From Leclercia sp. 29361 (lineage in GTDB: Bacteria > Pseudomonadota > Gammaproteobacteria > Enterobacterales > Enterobacteriaceae), in NCBI RefSeq assembly GCF_011290365.1, contig NZ_CP049786.1, positions 2,542,001 to 2,606,000 on the forward strand: a stretch of DNA of 64,000 nt, read 5' to 3'. Position 1 is the stretch's first letter. Every line of letters begins with the position of its first letter. The position numbers were made by a program, and so were the translations under genes. This document shows, one piece after another, positions 8,887 to 17,160 of this stretch. The notes below the pieces were generated by a model that was not told the origin of the DNA, ran no database searches, and saw nothing but the letters and a program-made list of their open reading frames with translations.

Positions 8887-9246
8887 TTACACACCCACCA
8901 GGCTTTCAAGAGGAATGCCAAGTTGAGCATGCAAACGGCGGATCATCGGTAAAGTGAGAGTCCGCGTTCCGTTCAAAATTTCGTAAACACGATTCGACTT
9001 ACCGATGGCCGGCTCGAGATCCTTAGCACTCAGACCTTGCTGTTCCATGCGGAACTTAATGGCCTCAACCGGGGAAGGTGGCTCAATCGGATAGTGCTTT
9101 TTCTCATAATCTTCGATTAAAAGGCACATCACTTCAAAATAGTCACCTTCTGGTGTATCCAGTGCAGGTTCATTTTCAAACATCGGTTCGACCGCTCGCA
9201 GGGCCGCTTCATAGTCTTGTTCAGTTCGGATAGGTTTAATGTTCAT
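8887..9246 (-). CDS. higA: HigA-type antitoxin, XRE-family DNA-binding protein
   Basis: This 119-residue antitoxin has a toxin-binding N-terminal part and a C-terminal XRE-like helix-turn-helix (about 60-115: AIKFRMEQQGLSAKDLEPAIGKSNRVYEILNG). It should neutralise the HigB ribonuclease encoded immediately upstream and repress the operon. Its GGAG ribosome site overlaps the end of the toxin gene, with a 3-nt gap between stop and start, so the two are translationally coupled. Toxin-first order is typical of higBA. Confidence 0.88.
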   Translation of the reverse strand: MNIKPIRTEQDYEAALRAVEPMFENEPALDTPEGDYFEVMCLLIEDYEKKHYPIEPPSPVEAIKFRMEQQGLSAKDLEPAIGKSNRVYEILNGTRTLTLPMIRRLHAQLGIPLESLVGV

Positions 9247-9249
9247 CGT

Positions 9250-9552
9250 TTACTCCAGGTCAATCGTATCCGCGTCTACTGCATCATATTCCTTATGCGT
9301 TCCGATAAACTTAACGAAGATCCATCCACGCTGATAGGCAATTGCAACTATTAACCGGTAACTGTTTCCCTTGATATTGAAGACCACTCGCCTGTCTTTA
9401 AGAATACTGGCACTGCGGTACTGTACTTTAATTTCTGCTGGGGTTTTCCAGTCAGCTTTTGTAGCCTCATCCACCCAAGCCCTTAGCGGTTGTTCAGCAT
9501 CGGGGTTCTCCGCCCAGAAATCCCTTAATATTTTCACCGAGATGATCTTCAT
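9250..9552 (-). CDS. higB: HigB-type mRNA interferase toxin
   Basis: This 100-residue RelE-superfamily toxin belongs to the HigB_toxin group, which cleaves ribosome-associated mRNA. The characteristic order is visible: WAENPDAEQPLRAWVDEA, ADWKTPAEIK, YRSASILKDRRVVFNIKGN.YRL and FIGTHKEYD at the C-terminal catalytic end. I set the start at the ATG at 9552; a TTG two codons earlier is possible. The start lies only 12 nt from the first palindromic operator, and no good Shine-Dalgarno is seen. It is first in the operon with higA. Confidence 0.9.
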   Translation of the reverse strand: MKIISVKILRDFWAENPDAEQPLRAWVDEATKADWKTPAEIKVQYRSASILKDRRVVFNIKGNSYRLIVAIAYQRGWIFVKFIGTHKEYDAVDADTIDLE

Positions 9553-9563
9553 GCACAAATGAT

Positions 9564-9610
9564 AGTCCCAATATGGGACTTCAGCAATCCTTTAGTCCCA
9601 TATTGGGATA
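9564..9610. promoter_or_regulatory. Pair of palindromic HigA operators
   Basis: AGTCCCAATATGGGACT (9564-9580) and AGTCCCATATTGGGATA (9594-9610) are two palindromes with the same TCCCA...TGGGA arms, centred 30 bp apart (about three helical turns). They lie directly upstream of higB and are the probable autoregulatory sites of the HigA-HigB complex. Confidence 0.75.
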
Positions 9611-9620
9611 TGAGTAATAA

Positions 9621-9811
9621 ATCATAGCCTTTGACAAATGGCTAACCGACAAGTTACGCCAGGAACGAGAGGAACCACCAAATGACAGCGTCCTTTGCAG
9701 GCGCAACAAAAAGATACTGCGGGAAGATCGAGGCGACAAGCCAGGAAAAACATTACCGGAAGGTGTCTCGCAAAACAGCGAGGTCGCATGTTCCCGGCCC
9801 GTATAGTCCTC
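9621..9811 (+). pseudogene. Start-less short reading frame, possible gene remnant
   Basis: An open frame with no start codon encodes IIAFDKWLTDKLRQEREEPP and about 42 more charged residues before a stop at 9809-9811. The amphipathic, Lys/Arg/Glu-rich start looks protein-like, resembling small antitoxin or DNA-binding proteins, but I do not recognise a family. It lies beyond the higBA operators on the other strand. It may be a decayed gene or chance. Confidence 0.2.
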
Positions 9812-9834
9812 AGGGAGAGGGAGCAGCTCTACCT

Positions 9835-10713
9835 TCAGCGGCCATATTTCCGCGAGGCAATCACACACAAAATCACACCCAGGGTGATAAACATCATCAG
9901 CGGGCTAACCCTCTCATGCAGCAGCGTAGCGGACAGCGCCAGCCCGAGAAACGGCTGCAGCAGCTGCAGCTGCCCGACGGCGGCGATCCCGCCCTGGGCC
10001 AGCCCTTTGTACCAGAAGATAAACCCGATCAGCATGCTGAACAGCGACACATAACCCAGCGCGGCCCAGGCTGGAATACCGATGTCGCTGAAGGATACAG
10101 GCATCATCAGCAGGGAGGCCACCACCATAAACGGCAGCGCCAGGATCAGCGCCCAGCTGATCACCTGCCAGCCGCCACACTCGCGGGTGAGCGCGGCCCC
10201 TTCGGCATAGCCCAGGCCGCAGACGATCACCGCCGCGAGCATCAGCAGATCGCCCGTCAGGGAGAGCGATGCGCCTTGCGTAAGGGCAAATCCCATCACC
10301 AGCAGGCTGCCCAGCACCGAGAAGATCCAGAAAGCCCGGGCAGGACGCTCCTTGCCGCGCAGCACCGCGAAAATGGCGGTCATCAGCGGCAGCAGCCCGA
10401 GAAAGACAATCGAGTGGGCGGCGGTGACATGCCGCAACGCCAGGGCGGTCAGCAGCGGAAAACCGACCACCACGCCCAGGGAGACCATCATCAGCGGCAC
10501 AATCCGCGCGGCTGGCGGGCGTTTTTCCCGCCACCCGAGGATCAGGATCAGGGCCACCATCCCGGCAAGGGAGGCCCGGGCAAAGGTCAGGAAAAAGGGA
10601 TCGAAATCCTGCACCGCAACCCGCGTGGCGGGCAAGGAACCGCTGAAAATGACGACGCCCAGCAGGCCGTTGAGCCAGCCTGAAAGCGCGTTTTTATCTA
10701 CTGCAATATTCAT
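9835..10713 (-). CDS. EamA/DMT-family membrane transporter
   Basis: This 292-residue protein is a drug/metabolite transporter with two EamA repeats of five helices each (about 12-145 and 150-288). It is hydrophobic throughout, with the usual P-A-T-R motif after TM1 (GSLPATRVAVQDFDPFF). Members export amino acids, metabolites or drugs; the substrate here is unknown. It is divergent from a MocR-type regulator, a common pairing in which the PLP-binding regulator senses an amine or amino acid and controls its exporter. Confidence 0.85.
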   Translation of the reverse strand: MNIAVDKNALSGWLNGLLGVVIFSGSLPATRVAVQDFDPFFLTFARASLAGMVALILILGWREKRPPAARIVPLMMVSLGVVVGFPLLTALALRHVTAAHSIVFLGLLPLMTAIFAVLRGKERPARAFWIFSVLGSLLVMGFALTQGASLSLTGDLLMLAAVIVCGLGYAEGAALTRECGGWQVISWALILALPFMVVASLLMMPVSFSDIGIPAWAALGYVSLFSMLIGFIFWYKGLAQGGIAAVGQLQLLQPFLGLALSATLLHERVSPLMMFITLGVILCVIASRKYGR

Positions 10714-10772
10714 TACCCTTATCTTCCCGATCTTGAGCCTCTGTGGAGCCGATGGTAGTCTCGCCCATTCAA

Positions 10773-10789
10773 TACAATCAAATTATTGT
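10773..10789. promoter_or_regulatory. TACAAT hexamer and ACAAT-N6-ATTGT palindrome in EamA/MocR spacer
   Basis: ACAAT (10774-10778) and ATTGT (10785-10789) form an inverted repeat over a TACAAT sequence that could be the -10 of the MocR-type gene. The location between divergent genes suits an autoregulatory site; the assignment is inference. Confidence 0.35.
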
Positions 10790-10803
10790 CATGGATACAT
10801 TTG

Positions 10804-12138
10804 ATGAAAGCGCGCTACAAAGAGATTGTGGATCGCTACGCCGGATTGATTCGCTCGGCGCAGATCCCGGCAGGTACTCGCCTGCCCACCCACCGCACGC
10901 TCGCCACCCGGGAACATATCTCCCTCGCCACCGCGACGCGGGTCTACGCCGAGCTTGAGAAGATGGGGCTGGTGAGCGGGGAAACCGGGCGCGGCACCTT
11001 CGTCAGGGAGATCCTGTTGCCGTCGGGTCAGGGGATCGATCAGCATGCGGTTGCCAGCGATGTGCTGGATCTGAACTTCAACTATCCCGCCCTGCCGGGC
11101 CAGGGTGAGCTGCTGCGGGAGGCGCTCCGGCAGGTCGCCGCCGGGGGCGATATTGAAGCGCATCTGCGCTATCAGCCCCATGCCGGGAGGCAGACCGAGC
11201 GGGAGATTGTCGCCGCGCACCTCGCGGGGCCACATTTTCAACCTTCGGGGGATAACGTGCTGATCGTGAATGGGGCTCAGCATGGCCTGACCGTCACCGT
11301 GATGGGGCTGCTCCGGCCCGGCGACGTGGTGGCGGTGGATGCCCTCACCTACCCGGGCTTTAAGGCCCTGGCGGCGCTCTATCATCTGGAACTGCTCGCC
11401 ATTCCCTGCACGGAAACCGGCCCGGACCTGACGGCGCTACGCCAGCTTTGTCAGCGGCGTCACGTGCGGGCGGTTTACACCATGCCCACCCTGCACAACC
11501 CGCTGGGCTGGGTGCTGAGCCGGGAGCAGCGCAGGACGCTGGCAGAGATTGCGCGGCAGCACGATCTGCTGATCGTCGAAGACACCGCCTACGGCTGGCT
11601 GATCCGCCGCCCGCCGCCCCCTGTCGCCAGCTTCGCTCCGGAACGGACGGTCTACGTCACCGGCTTTTCCAAAAATGTGGCGACCGGTCTGCGGGTCGGG
11701 GCGGTGGTCTGTCCGCCGGATCTGCGCCCGGCGCTGGAGAGAGCTATCCGGGCCACCACCTGGAATACCCCCTCGGTCATGACCGCCATGGTCTGTCACT
11801 GGATCCAGGACGGCACCGTGGCCCGGTTTGAAACCCTGAAACGACGCGACGCCCGGCAGCGGCAAGCCGTCCTCAACGCGGTGCTGGGGGATCTGCCCTG
11901 CATCACCCATCCCGAATCGTACTTTGCGTGGCTGCCCCTCGCGGACGAGGCCCGAGCCGATCGGGTGGTGAAAGCGCTGATGGACAACAACATCTCCGTC
12001 TCGACCGCCGAGCCGTTCTCCACCTCCGGCACGGTGCCGCAGGCGATCCGCATCGCCCTGGGGTCGGTGACGGTGGATAATTTACGCCAGGCGTTAATGC
12101 AGGTCCGCGCGGCGGTGGAGCTGGAGCAGAGCCGTTAA
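10804..12138 (+). CDS. MocR-type regulator: GntR DNA-binding domain fused to class I aminotransferase
   Basis: This 444-residue protein combines an N-terminal GntR winged helix (residues 1-70, IPAGTRLPTHRTLATREHISLATATRVYAELEKMGLV) with a fold-type I aminotransferase domain. The PLP lysine is in VYVTGFSKNVATGLRVG, and NPLGWVLS and EDTAYGWL are typical cofactor-site motifs. Proteins of this class act as transcription factors that sense PLP adducts of amines or amino acids. I use the ATG at 10804; a TTG at 10786 is in frame and would add six residues, and neither has a clear ribosome site. It is divergent from the EamA exporter, its likely target. Confidence 0.88.
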   Translation: MKARYKEIVDRYAGLIRSAQIPAGTRLPTHRTLATREHISLATATRVYAELEKMGLVSGETGRGTFVREILLPSGQGIDQHAVASDVLDLNFNYPALPGQGELLREALRQVAAGGDIEAHLRYQPHAGRQTEREIVAAHLAGPHFQPSGDNVLIVNGAQHGLTVTVMGLLRPGDVVAVDALTYPGFKALAALYHLELLAIPCTETGPDLTALRQLCQRRHVRAVYTMPTLHNPLGWVLSREQRRTLAEIARQHDLLIVEDTAYGWLIRRPPPPVASFAPERTVYVTGFSKNVATGLRVGAVVCPPDLRPALERAIRATTWNTPSVMTAMVCHWIQDGTVARFETLKRRDARQRQAVLNAVLGDLPCITHPESYFAWLPLADEARADRVVKALMDNNISVSTAEPFSTSGTVPQAIRIALGSVTVDNLRQALMQVRAAVELEQSR

Positions 12139-12446
12139 GCAGGGTCTGGCTTATTAAGAGTTGTCTTAATTATGTCCATAAGGCTTATTTTTCCGGATCT
12201 GTATCACAGTAAAAATTAAGGCTGAAATTATTCGGCCCGCATGTAACTTTTGCTAACTTATTTATTAGCGCCGATATATTCTCCCCCACCGCCGAAATCG
12301 CCTAAAATATATGCAGACCGCGAATAAAATCGCGCCGAATGGCTTATTGAACTTTCTGCCGTTCTGTCTACATTTATTTGTGCACACATTTGAAGAGGTT
12401 AATTTCCTCTCAGTAAATATTTTCAACGAAACACTGGAGACATGTT
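12139..12446. other. Gene-free AT-rich spacer upstream of the KGG stress protein
   Basis: These 308 bp hold no open frame I can support. The sequence is AT-rich compared with its neighbours. It ends with a short inverted repeat AGAGG-TTAATTT-CCTCT (about 12393-12409) and the ribosome site of the next gene, so it probably carries that gene's promoter and leader. Confidence 0.5.
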
Positions 12447-12629
12447 ATGACTAAACATCGAGGCGGTTCCGGCAATTTCGCAGAAGACCGGGAGCGTGCA
12501 TCCCAGGCCGGCCGCAAAGGTGGACAAAGCAGCGGCGGGAATTTTAAAAATGACCCGCAGCGCGCATCCGAAGCGGGAAAAAAAGGCGGACAAAATAGCC
12601 GGGGCGGTGGTCGTAAACCCGCGGCGTAA
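12447..12629 (+). CDS. ymdF: KGG-repeat stress-induced protein (YmdF/YciG-like)
   Basis: This 60-residue hydrophilic protein contains three KGG motifs (RKGGQSSGG, KKGGQN) within Gly/Ser/Asn-rich sequence. It is nearly identical in pattern to E. coli YmdF and YciG, general stress proteins of the conidiation-specific con-10 type that are produced in stationary phase and affect motility. A GGAG ribosome site lies 8-9 nt upstream. Which of the two paralogues it corresponds to is not decided by sequence alone; the symbol follows the closest remembered match. Confidence 0.8.
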   Translation: MTKHRGGSGNFAEDRERASQAGRKGGQSSGGNFKNDPQRASEAGKKGGQNSRGGGRKPAA

Positions 12630-12745
12630 GTTTCACAATATATTCTCGGTCTGACCTCTTTTGTCAGACAATATAGTTGAGGCGAACAGAGCGGTATAAA
12701 TACCGCGCCATTAACAGGCAGTTCGATGAATTATGCGGAGGTTAT

Positions 12746-12964
12746 ATGCTGCATTTAAGAAGACGAGTTCGCAATGCCCGTAATAATCATCGCACCAGTG
12801 ATGATGTCGGCTGGATAATTCCGGGAGACGCTGAGCGTACCCGTTCACCGGATAGCGGTCCGGCACTCCAGCTCAGAAGAGATAATGACGCCAGCAGTGA
12901 GGTGAGGCTCAGCCAGCGTCAGTCGTATCTGGTCAACGCCATGGCGCGCCGCGACCTGAAGTAA
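12746..12964 (+). CDS. Small basic protein of unknown function
   Basis: This 72-residue ORF begins MLHLRRRVRNARNNHR and is arginine-rich (about 18% Arg), without membrane segments. The start is fixed by a strong GGAGG four nucleotides upstream; the longer in-frame version lacks a ribosome site. It lies 116 bp after the KGG stress gene, on the same strand, and is followed by a good terminator at 13007-13033, so the two may form a stress-response transcript. I do not recognise a family. Confidence 0.55.
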   Translation: MLHLRRRVRNARNNHRTSDDVGWIIPGDAERTRSPDSGPALQLRRDNDASSEVRLSQRQSYLVNAMARRDLK

Positions 12965-13006
12965 GTATCTGTTAAGTGATGCAAAACTTGTTGTGCTTTG
13001 TTGTTC

Positions 13007-13033
13007 GCCCGGCCTTCCCCGCCGGGCTTTTTT
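13007..13033 (+). terminator. Rho-independent terminator
   Basis: GCCCGGC (13007-13013) pairs with GCCGGGC (13021-13027), followed by T6. It closes the small-protein transcript on the plus strand and overlaps the stop of the converging transporter gene. Confidence 0.85.
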
Positions 13034-14300
13034 ATGCCCGCAGCGGCAGCCCGGCAGTCTCTCTGGCACGCAGCACCGTCAGAAGGGTAATCAGCGCCGC
13101 CGCCATCACGTACAGCGCCGGCGAGAGCGGATTGCCGGTCGCGGTCAGCAGCCAGGCCAGCAACCACGGCGTTATCCCGCCAAACAACGCCACCGCAAGG
13201 TTATAGGCGATCGCCATACTGCCATAGCGGATCCGGGTCGGGAACAGCTCCGCCATCGCCGCATTGCTGGCCCCATCAAAGGCGGCAATGCACAGCCCCA
13301 CCAGCAGCAGCCCCAGCACCGCCGGGAACACCTCCCCGCTCGCCATCAGCTTCATGGCTGGCCAGGCGAAGAGGATCAACCCGAGGCATCCCGCCAGCAT
13401 CAGCGGCTTACGGCCAACCCTGTCCGACAAGTAGCCCATAAAAGGCACCAGCACGGCGACGGCCAACAGCCCGAGGGTGGTGATGGTATACGCATCCAGC
13501 GCCGGGAAGTGCAGCGTCGCCACCAGGTAAGCAGGAATAAAGGTTTGCAGCATCCAGTGCACCACCGCCTTGATCGCCACAAACCCGATGCAGAAGCCCA
13601 GCGCCCGCCTGCCGGTGGTCAAGGCTCTGTGCAGCGGCGCAGGTTCCGTTTGATGGCTTTTCCGCAGCGCCTCAAATTCGGGGGAGTCCTGAAGATGGTT
13701 GCGCAGATAGAGGCCAATCCAGCCCAGCGGCCCGGCCAGCAGGAACGGAATGCGCCAGCCCCAGTCGTTCATCGCCGCCTCCCCCAGTAGTGCGGTCAGC
13801 AGCAGCACCAGGCCCGATCCGGCGACAAAGGCCATAAAGCCGAAGCTGTCGGTCCAGCAGGTGAAGTAGCCCCGGCGACTGGCGGGGGCAAATTCGGCCA
13901 GAAAGGTGGTGGCGCCTGCGCTTTCGCCTCCGGCGGCAAACCCCTGGATCATCCGCACCAGCACCAGCAGGACCGTGGCGAAAAGCCCGGCCTGCGCGTA
14001 GGTGGGCAGTAACCCAATGGTAAAGGTGGCGCCGGAGGTCAGCAGGATCACGGTGGCCAGCACCTTGCGCCGCCCGATCCGGTCTCCGAGGGAGCCAAAC
14101 CACAGCCCGCCCAGCGGGCGGATCACAAACCCGGCGCCAAACACGGCAAACGATGAGAGCAGCGCCGTCGCCGGGTCGTTGGTATGGAAGAACTGCATGC
14201 CAATGATAGTTGCCAGCGTACCGTAGAGCCCAAAATCGAACCATTCGACAAAATGGCCGATGCCGGTGGCAACCAGCACCTTACGCTGTTGATGAGACAC
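13032..14300 (-). CDS. Metabolite:proton symporter (MHS family, MFS superfamily)
   Basis: This 422-residue, 12-helix MFS protein belongs to the MHS group (ProP, KgtP, ShiA, CitA relatives). The family signature GHFVEWFDFGLYG is in TM1, GDRIGRRK between TM2 and TM3, and the long central loop has the repeat SDRVGRKPLM after TM8. MHS members import organic acids, osmolytes or aromatic precursors by proton symport. The exact substrate is not evident. It ends 9 bp after the start region of neither neighbour, but lies just 9 bp downstream of cybB on the same strand, so the two may be co-transcribed. Confidence 0.85.
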   Translation of the reverse strand: MSHQQRKVLVATGIGHFVEWFDFGLYGTLATIIGMQFFHTNDPATALLSSFAVFGAGFVIRPLGGLWFGSLGDRIGRRKVLATVILLTSGATFTIGLLPTYAQAGLFATVLLVLVRMIQGFAAGGESAGATTFLAEFAPASRRGYFTCWTDSFGFMAFVAGSGLVLLLTALLGEAAMNDWGWRIPFLLAGPLGWIGLYLRNHLQDSPEFEALRKSHQTEPAPLHRALTTGRRALGFCIGFVAIKAVVHWMLQTFIPAYLVATLHFPALDAYTITTLGLLAVAVLVPFMGYLSDRVGRKPLMLAGCLGLILFAWPAMKLMASGEVFPAVLGLLLVGLCIAAFDGASNAAMAELFPTRIRYGSMAIAYNLAVALFGGITPWLLAWLLTATGNPLSPALYVMAAALITLLTVLRARETAGLPLRA

Positions 14301-14309
14301 CGGCTGCCC

Positions 14310-14837
14310 TTAACGCTTTTTCGGCATCATGCGCAGCAGGGTGTTGTCTTTCCAGAAGTAGTGGTGAAGCAGCGCGGCAAAAGCGTGAATGCCGATGATG
14401 TAGTATCCCAGGTTCGCCAGGGTGACATGCCAGGCTTTCAACGTGTCCACCAGGTCGAAATTGGACTCGGCGGCGTGCGGCATCCCCAGGCCAAAGGCAA
14501 ACCAGGTGTTGCCCCGGTTATACATCATCACCAGGCCAATCAGCGGCAGGGCAATAAACAGCAGGTAGATGGCAAGGTGGCCCAGATGGGATAAGCCGAT
14601 GTACATCGGTTTTGGCTTCGGCACGATCGGCGGCGCAGGATACTTAAGACGTACCAGCAGGCGTGCCACCATCAGCACCAGAATTGAGATACCGCAGGAG
14701 ACGTGGATCATGTTGATCAGCGGGCGGTCGCTGCGCGGGAAAAAGCCGCGAAACTCCATGGCACAGTAGGCCACAATCACCAGCAGAAAAACCAGCCAGT
14801 GAATTGCAATCTGCAGGCCGGTGTATTTATTGCGCAT
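14310..14837 (-). CDS. cybB: Cytochrome b561 (superoxide:ubiquinone oxidoreductase)
   Basis: This 175-residue, four-helix membrane di-haem cytochrome closely matches E. coli CybB, which oxidises superoxide and passes electrons to ubiquinone. Haem-ligand histidines are seen in QIAIHWLVF, NMIHVSCG, LSHLGHLAIY and IGIHAFAALLHHYFW. The start at MRNKYTGLQI is chosen by homology and an AGGAAAG ribosome site; the nine-residue upstream extension is not in homologues. It is next to gapC and aldA as in E. coli. Confidence 0.93.
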   Translation of the reverse strand: MRNKYTGLQIAIHWLVFLLVIVAYCAMEFRGFFPRSDRPLINMIHVSCGISILVLMVARLLVRLKYPAPPIVPKPKPMYIGLSHLGHLAIYLLFIALPLIGLVMMYNRGNTWFAFGLGMPHAAESNFDLVDTLKAWHVTLANLGYYIIGIHAFAALLHHYFWKDNTLLRMMPKKR

Positions 14838-15022
14838 AGTCTTTCCTGAATAGAAGGCTAACAAAAAGGTAAAATAACCAGCTTCAGTTAAAAATTCATT
14901 ATTTATTGTCCCCGCCTTTTCAAAAACTTCCGCGCAGATGAGCCATCTTCAATTGCCTCGCTGGGCTTCATGGTCTAATCCTGGATGAGTTCAACGTCCC
15001 GTCCATCACACAGGAGAAGATC

Positions 15023-16024
15023 ATGAGTAAGATTGGCATTAACGGATTTGGTCGCATTGGCCGACTGGTTCTTCGTCGGTTACTGGAAACTCAGGACAGT
15101 AACAGCGTCGTGGCAATTAACGATTTAACGTCACCGAAAGTGCTGGCCTACCTGTTAAAACACGACTCCAACTATGGCCCCTTCCCCTGGAGCGTGGACT
15201 TTACGGAAGACTCCCTGATCGTCGACGGTAAATCCATTTCGGTATACGCCGAGAAAGAGGCGAAACATATCCCGTGGAAAGCCGCCGGGGTGGATCTGGT
15301 GGTGGAGTGCACCGGGTTCTACACCTCCCAGGAGAAGTCGCAGGCGCATCTGGATGCCGGTGCCAAAAAAGTGCTGATCTCCGCCCCGGCCGGGGAGATG
15401 AAAACCATCGTCTTTAACGTCAATGACGACACCATCGAGGCCAGCGATACCATTATCTCGGTTGCCTCCTGCACCACCAACTGCCTGGCACCGCTGGCGA
15501 AAGTGCTGCACGATTCGTTTGGCATCAAAGCCGGCACCATGACCACCATCCACGCCTACACCGGCACCCAGGCGCTGGTGGATGGCCCGCGCGGGAAAGA
15601 TCTGCGCGCCTCACGCGCCGCAGCGGAAAACATCATCCCGCACACTACGGGCGCGGCGAAGGCCATCGGGCTGGTGATCCCCGCGCTGAGCGGCAAACTG
15701 AAGGGCCATGCCCAGCGCGTGCCGGTCAAAACCGGCTCCGTGACCGAGCTGGTGTCGATTCTGGAGAAAAAGGTGAGCGTGGATGAGATCCACCAGGCGC
15801 TGAAAAAAGCCACCGAAGGCAACGAGTCCTTTGGCTATACCGACGAAGAGATAGTCTCGTCAGATGTGATCGGCTCAAACTTTGGTTCGATCTTCGATGC
15901 CACCCAGACGGAAGTCACCGACGCGGGCGACGTCCAGCTGGTGAAAACCGTGGCCTGGTACGATAACGAATATGGGTTTGTCACCCAGCTGGTGCGTACT
16001 CTGGATAAGTTCGCTGCCCTGTAA
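15023..16024 (+). CDS. gapC: Glyceraldehyde-3-phosphate dehydrogenase (GapC type), intact
   Basis: This 333-residue GAPDH is full length. The NAD-binding Rossmann motif [10 protein letters not shown] is at residues 5-14. The catalytic cysteine is Cys150 in [13 protein letters not shown], and the HAYTGTQ and NEYGFVTQ motifs are conserved. The enzyme converts glyceraldehyde-3-phosphate, NAD and phosphate to 1,3-bisphosphoglycerate. GGAGAAG precedes the start. By position between cybB and aldA it is the orthologue of gapC, which is a broken pseudogene in E. coli K-12; here no frameshift or stop is seen. It is probably secondary to the main GapA. Confidence 0.92.
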   Translation: MSKIGINGFGRIGRLVLRRLLETQDSNSVVAINDLTSPKVLAYLLKHDSNYGPFPWSVDFTEDSLIVDGKSISVYAEKEAKHIPWKAAGVDLVVECTGFYTSQEKSQAHLDAGAKKVLISAPAGEMKTIVFNVNDDTIEASDTIISVASCTTNCLAPLAKVLHDSFGIKAGTMTTIHAYTGTQALVDGPRGKDLRASRAAAENIIPHTTGAAKAIGLVIPALSGKLKGHAQRVPVKTGSVTELVSILEKKVSVDEIHQALKKATEGNESFGYTDEEIVSSDVIGSNFGSIFDATQTEVTDAGDVQLVKTVAWYDNEYGFVTQLVRTLDKFAAL

Positions 16025-16031
16025 ACACGCC

Positions 16032-16052
16032 GCGGACAGCCCTGCTGTCCGC
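16032..16052 (+). terminator. Hairpin after gapC
   Basis: GCGGACAGC and GCTGTCCGC form a 9-bp stem with a 3-nt loop eight bases after the gapC stop. No T-run follows, so it may protect the mRNA end and not terminate on its own. Confidence 0.5.
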
Positions 16053-16127
16053 AACCTGTGAGTCGGTGCTGGTTTTCATTTTGTTAACCCTGATATAACA
16101 AAGGCTTTCCAGAGAGGGAGCCTTATC

Positions 16128-17054
16128 ATGGAAGCACTGAGCCGCGACACATTAGAACAACAGATGGCGCAAGCCGTGGGTCGATCGACCACCTTTACCA
16201 TCTGGCCCGATAATGAAGCCCCTGGCGCACGCACCAGCGACGCCGTTTTTACCCCTGAACCCCGCCATACCGGGACCTCCGACTACGATCGCGCCGTTAC
16301 TGGCATCCGCGCGCCGGAGATCACCGTGTACGCCCCTGCCCGCCCTAACGGCGTGGGTATTCTGGTGGCGCCCGGCGGCTCTTATCGCCGCGTGGTGCTG
16401 GATAAAGAGGGCAGCGCGCTGGCCGCGTTCTTTAATGCCCGCGGTTATACCCTGTTTGTGATGACCTACCGTATGCCGGGGGATGGTCACGAAGAAGGGG
16501 CCGACGCGCCGCTGGCCGACATTCAGCGGGCGATGCGGGTGATCCGCGCCGGGGCTCAGGAGTGGAAGCTGGATCCGGCCCGCATTGGCGTACTGGGTTT
16601 CTCTGCGGGTGGGCACGTGGCGGCGAGCCTCGGCACCCGGCACGATGAAGCGGTGTATGCCCCAATGGACGCCGCCGATGCGTTCCCTGCCCGTCCGGCC
16701 TTTATGGCGCTGGTCTATCCGGTCATCACCATGCGCGAGGCGCATCATCATTCGGGTTCACGTCATGAGCTGATCGGGGATAACCCGACAGAGGCGCAGA
16801 TCCACCATTACTCGCTGGAGGAGCGCGCCACCCGCGATGCGCCGCCAACCTTCCTGCTGCACGCCGCCGACGACCCGGCAGTAAACGTTGAGAATAGCCT
16901 GGGGATGTTCAACGCCCTGCGCCGCCTGGGGGTGCCGGTGGAGATGCATATCTTCGAGCGAGGAAAACACGGGTTCGGCATCCGCGATGCCCAGGGGTTG
17001 CCGGTGGCCGTCTGGCCAGAGTTGATGATGAACTGGATTGCGACAAAGGTGTAG
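16128..17054 (+). CDS. Alpha/beta-hydrolase, esterase of the HSL/BD-FAE type
   Basis: This 308-residue protein is an alpha/beta-hydrolase. The nucleophile elbow GFSAGGH carries the serine, LLHAADDPAV the acid, and ERGKHGFGI the histidine. The oxyanion loop is APGGSYR. This pattern is seen in xylan acetyl-esterases and hormone-sensitive-lipase-like enzymes that deacylate small esters or sugars. There is no signal peptide, so it is cytoplasmic. A GGGAG ribosome site is 7 nt upstream. The substrate is unknown. It is convergent with aldA across a BIME element. Confidence 0.8.
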   Translation: MEALSRDTLEQQMAQAVGRSTTFTIWPDNEAPGARTSDAVFTPEPRHTGTSDYDRAVTGIRAPEITVYAPARPNGVGILVAPGGSYRRVVLDKEGSALAAFFNARGYTLFVMTYRMPGDGHEEGADAPLADIQRAMRVIRAGAQEWKLDPARIGVLGFSAGGHVAASLGTRHDEAVYAPMDAADAFPARPAFMALVYPVITMREAHHHSGSRHELIGDNPTEAQIHHYSLEERATRDAPPTFLLHAADDPAVNVENSLGMFNALRRLGVPVEMHIFERGKHGFGIRDAQGLPVAVWPELMMNWIATKV

Positions 17055-17061
17055 CCTGTAA

Positions 17062-17151
17062 CGCCGGGTGGCGGCTACGCCTTACCCGGCCTACGGGATC
17101 GGTGCCGATTTGTGAGTTTTGTAGGCCCGGCAAGCGAAGCGCCGCCGGGCA
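17062..17151. repeat. BIME: two inverted REP units
   Basis: Two REP units in opposite orientation (17063-17094 and 17121-17150), with the familiar GCCGGGTGGCGGCTACGCC and CGGCAAGCGAAGCGCCGCCGGGC cores, lie between the converging esterase and aldA genes. Confidence 0.85.
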
Positions 17152-17160
17152 TCTTCAGGC

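Noticed and set aside
8815..8925. Short frame starting ATGGAGGTATCC as a type I toxin-like peptide
   Set aside because: No ribosome site and no membrane-helix pattern of known type I toxins; it runs antisense into higA.
9682..10683. A 333-codon plus-strand frame over the EamA gene
   Set aside because: Consists mostly of Gln, His, Arg and Gly; the minus strand encodes a clear 10-helix transporter.
17062..17151. GC-rich palindromic repeats considered as a CRISPR array
   Set aside because: Units are single or paired and inverted, of REP type, scattered singly through the window, with no regular spacers and no cas genes.
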